Part shown: piece after piece, positions 61,514 through 64,000 of the stretch
Layout: every line of letters begins with the position of its first letter
Numbering within the stretch: position 1 is the stretch's first letter
From: Phallus indusiatus
Lineage: Eukaryota > Basidiomycota > Agaricomycetes > Phallales > Phallaceae
Reading direction: 5' to 3'
DNA: 64,000 nucleotides
Assembly: GCA_027605045.1 (NCBI GenBank)
Contig: JAQFWX010000132.1
Coordinates: 30,608-94,607 of the forward strand
Notes under the pieces: model-generated
What the model saw: only the letters and a program-made list of their open reading frames with translations
Databases searched by the model: none
Told to the model about the DNA's origin: nothing
Translations under genes and position numbers: made by a program

Positions 61514-62538
61514 TTATACGGTGATTCCATGAGAACTCAAGGGGAGCTTAGCGGGCTGTAACAACTTCGGGTCGGGGAGAAGAATATAACGATGTCCTTG
61601 CAAGTTCCTGGGCCTCTCTTTTGGAAGTGCTGTTAAAGGAACGAAAGGGAAGTGGCTTGAAGCTGAACCGATGCCTTCTCTTTCTTCTTCCTCCTCAAGC
61701 CTCTCTTCACTCTCATATTCTACTTCGTCATTTTCCTCTTCGTCTTCGTCGATGTCTTTCAACCTTGGAAGTACATCTAATTCAGGGGTAGAAGCCTCAT
61801 AATGAATCTTCAGGGCGGTTTTTAACAATTTATCGGTTTCCTTGGAAATGTGGACGGTTCCACATTTGCATAAGGTCCGATTGGACAAATGAAGGTCCAT
61901 AGGTAAAGTATAATACACCGTTCCCCCCTCCCTAACGGACTGAAAATGTCTATTAAGGAGACGGGAATATACTCGCTGTAGATGCGAAAGTTGAGTTAGG
62001 AACATATGCCCACTTTAGGAATTCTAGGTGAGGAATGTCTTACACGCCAGGTAGATGTTCTATGATTCTCCTCGTCAAAATAGCGAAAGCGTAATCGAAG
62101 AGCTACGCATAACTCAGCGAAAGTCAACTTCAGTGTGGGAGAACCCAGAAGGGCACATTCTACAATAATCCTTCGTGTATGCTTCGGGGTGGAAAGAAAA
62201 GCTAGCAAGTTCATTAGACTGTAAAAGATTAAGACCCATTGTCTCTCGTAAACGCCATGTCTGACCTATTTTCTGTTAGTGTATAACGTTAATAGAAATA
62301 AGGGGAAATTACTGACTGTCGTTCATCAATATTTCGTCAAATTCACATTGATGGTGAATAGAGGGGTAATACCATCTGTTTGGCAGTAAACCATCGTCGG
62401 CGCGGTATCTGTCCAACTCTCTTGTTGTTAGTCCTAGATGTCTGTTATTTTCTACTCAGCCTGGGGTACACGTAGCCTCCGAACTCGGGATTGATCGTAC
62501 CGTAATAGTAGGCCGTCACTTGCGAGCCGCATTGGCAT
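61514..62538 (-). CDS. Diverged forkhead-like protein C, the most degenerate copy
   Basis: Exons 62538-62472, 62433-62313, 62260-62044 and 61975-61514 join in frame to 288 residues. Exon 2 has LLPNRWYYPSIHHQCEFDEI, the family motif. Exon 3 has RRIIVECALLGSPTLKLTFA, ELCVALRLRFRYFDEEN and STWR; exon 4 begins RVYSRLLNRHFQSVREGGTV then YYTLPMDLHL. The first half of the winged helix is well conserved, but the recognition helix and wing are almost unrecognisable. A glutamate-rich acidic run (about residues 200-245) and the tail HRYILLPDPKLLQ follow. The acceptor of intron 2 is a CAG five bases inside a TAG; the other choice restores family residues but then breaks (see findings). The start ATG at 62536-62538 is tentative. 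Confidence 0.6.
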
Positions 62539-63379
62539 AATAAAAGGGTTGTGCTTTAACTAAATCTAGTTTCCTCTAAACTTAGAGGGGTGATCGTGGT
62601 CGTGCGCTGGAAACGCTGTGAATCGAGGCTGACGTGCCACAGAGTCTTATATAGCCAACACTCGGAGAAAAATGTATATTTGACAAGCTTTAGCTCTTAT
62701 GGCCTGTCCGTCAGTCAAGGTAATTGTCTGCCAGAATTATCAGAATTGAATTATGGAAGAATAAAATCGGAAGGGTTTAATAGGCAAAGGACGAAAAGTT
62801 GGGAAGAGCTGGTCTCAATCGTCGGAGTGGCTTTTGAAGATATTTATGACAAGCAAGATCGGCATATAGGTGTGCTCCCGATTGGCTGTCGTGTATTGTA
62901 TAATAACAACAGATATAAAGGGGTTAACAACCCGTTCTCCAATCCTATAAAAGGATCAGTATTAGGGAATACAATCCCTGGTTGAGACAAAAGAAATAAA
63001 GAATAGGGATCAGGTTCTCACGAGCCTTGTGTTTAGCACGTTGTCCTACCTAATCAGTGCGAATGAGGCTTTCACGTTTGCGGCAAACTCAAATTGTTTT
63101 GATTAAAAAAATACACTTTTACATTTTCATTCCAAACTCAAAATTATATGTATGTTACTTACATTCTGTTTGTTAGGGCATTTTAGTTGTTTCTCTGGCT
63201 GAAAGGATGCATCACGTTTAGTGATAGGGGTGGTGCTGACGGGGGAACGTCTTTCGCATTTTGATCCTGCGGAGCGAGCTCATCTGGTCATTATGGATAA
63301 ACAAATAATTATATCCCATCAACAACGTAAAACAACAATAGGATCCTGAACTTTAAAACTAGAAAAGCTCTTTTATAAA
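62539..63379. other. Intergenic region
   Basis: A plus-strand open frame (about 62590-62985) has no ATG at its beginning and no recognisable motif; I do not call it a gene. Confidence 0.5.
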
Positions 63380-64000
63380 TCAATTACTGGTAGAGAATGT
63401 TTGTTCATTTGTGGCGAAGCCAATCCTAGCATTTTGCAAGTCAAAGATAGAATAAAACCTTTGCCTACAAAAATCCTTTTAATTTGTGGTAACTGAATCA
63501 ATTATTTACTCACAAAAATACGAAACCGTTTATGAAGCCAATCTGTTGGGTGATGGTCGGGCCCGCATCTCCAATGATAAGGAAAGTCGAGTTGGGATTG
63601 ACGCCGATTTCAGAAAGAAAACTATGAGGAAAAATCTGGGCATTTGGGGTAAACTCGAACGTGTTCTGTCCGTACTGGGTCAACAGCCGATTCACGCTGG
63701 AGATAGACAGAAAGCACCAACATCACCAATATGGAAATAAAGAGATTGTAGACTTTTTGGGTTGTCAATTCTCAGTAAGCCAATGTCGTTGTCGAATGTA
63801 GCATTTGTGGCTTGAGCGTAGGCCTGGTAGGCAGGAGTGGGCAACAAAAGTAATGTAGTTCCGGAATCGACGAATCCACTCGTTGTGTTCATGATATCGA
63901 CTTTCTTTTTACCATACGTAATGCTTTGTGAGAGTCCCCAAAATGACTAGGGAAACCAGATCTCAAGACAGGTGAGTATTTGATATCGCCAACAAACTTT
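63380..64000 (-). CDS. Polyporopepsin-like A1 aspartic protease, C-terminal half, with an apparent frameshift; runs off the right edge
   Basis: Reading from the window edge: KFVGDIKYSPVLRSGFPSHF, then in another frame WGLSQSITYGKKKVDIMN, GFVDSGTTLLLLPTPAYQAY, LLRIDNPKSLQSLYFHIGD, then after a 58 nt intron NTFEFTPNAQIFPHSFLS, STFLIIGDAG, IGFINGFVFL, and after a last intron QRFYSIFDLQNARIGFATNE, ending at TGA 63380-63382. The second catalytic motif DSGTT is intact, unlike in the 27-28 kb homologue. The N-terminal half with the first DTG is outside the window. One base seems to be missing in a T-run near 63943, between SHF and WGL. An intron of about 23 nt would also restore the frame but is too short. 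Either a mutation, a sequencing error or a pseudogene. Confidence 0.7.

Noticed and set aside
62590..62985. Plus-strand open frame of about 130 codons
   Set aside because: It begins at GTG, shows no protein motif and overlaps the likely promoter of forkhead-like C.

Overview
This is eukaryotic, almost certainly filamentous basidiomycete (Agaricomycete-like) nuclear DNA. Genes on both strands are cut by many 50-65 nt GT-AG introns. The gene content fits: THI4, TIM13, GET4, TSC13, a Dpb11/Rad4-type BRCT protein, polyporopepsin-like A1 proteases, and the C-terminus of a Zn2Cys6-type regulator. No prokaryotic operons, tRNA, rRNA, CRISPR array or intact transposon was recognised. Gene models were built by hand from reading frames, splice sites and family motifs, so exon borders are predictions.

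Left part (1-8.7 kb): the 3' end of a fungal regulator, then an inverted pair of FAD monooxygenase genes (1429-2809 + and 6802-8193 -) enclosing a formamidase/acetamidase gene (3207-5859 -). The formamidase is split into about 26 exons, several of 6-17 nt. The inverted repeat includes several hundred bases of promoter. A third copy with the same exon lengths (162/336/768 nt) lies at 33172-34556.

Middle (10-33 kb): compact housekeeping genes. They are a four-BRCT replication/checkpoint protein (-) divergent from GET4 (+), a small unknown gene (-), TIM13 (-), an intron-rich MFS transporter (+), a large arrestin-like adaptor (-), a secreted pepsin-like protein with damaged catalytic motifs (-), THI4 (+) and a secreted, probably GPI-anchored protein (+).

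Right part (35-64 kb): a much looser region with 3.5-5 kb spaces. It holds one canonical forkhead transcription factor (35727-39458 +) and three strongly diverged relatives (43037-44689 -, 55536-56684 +, 61514-62538 -). All four share a motif around YYPS..HQ..F upstream of the winged helix and the same splice positions. The three relatives have lost the DNA-recognition helix consensus. Between and beside them lie a TPR protein, TSC13, a small unknown protein, a possible Ecm11-like protein and, at the right edge, a polyporopepsin-like protease with an apparent frameshift.

The best candidate for something undescribed is the local family of degenerate forkhead-like proteins beside an intact forkhead regulator. 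Their role (competitor, partner or adaptor) is inference only.
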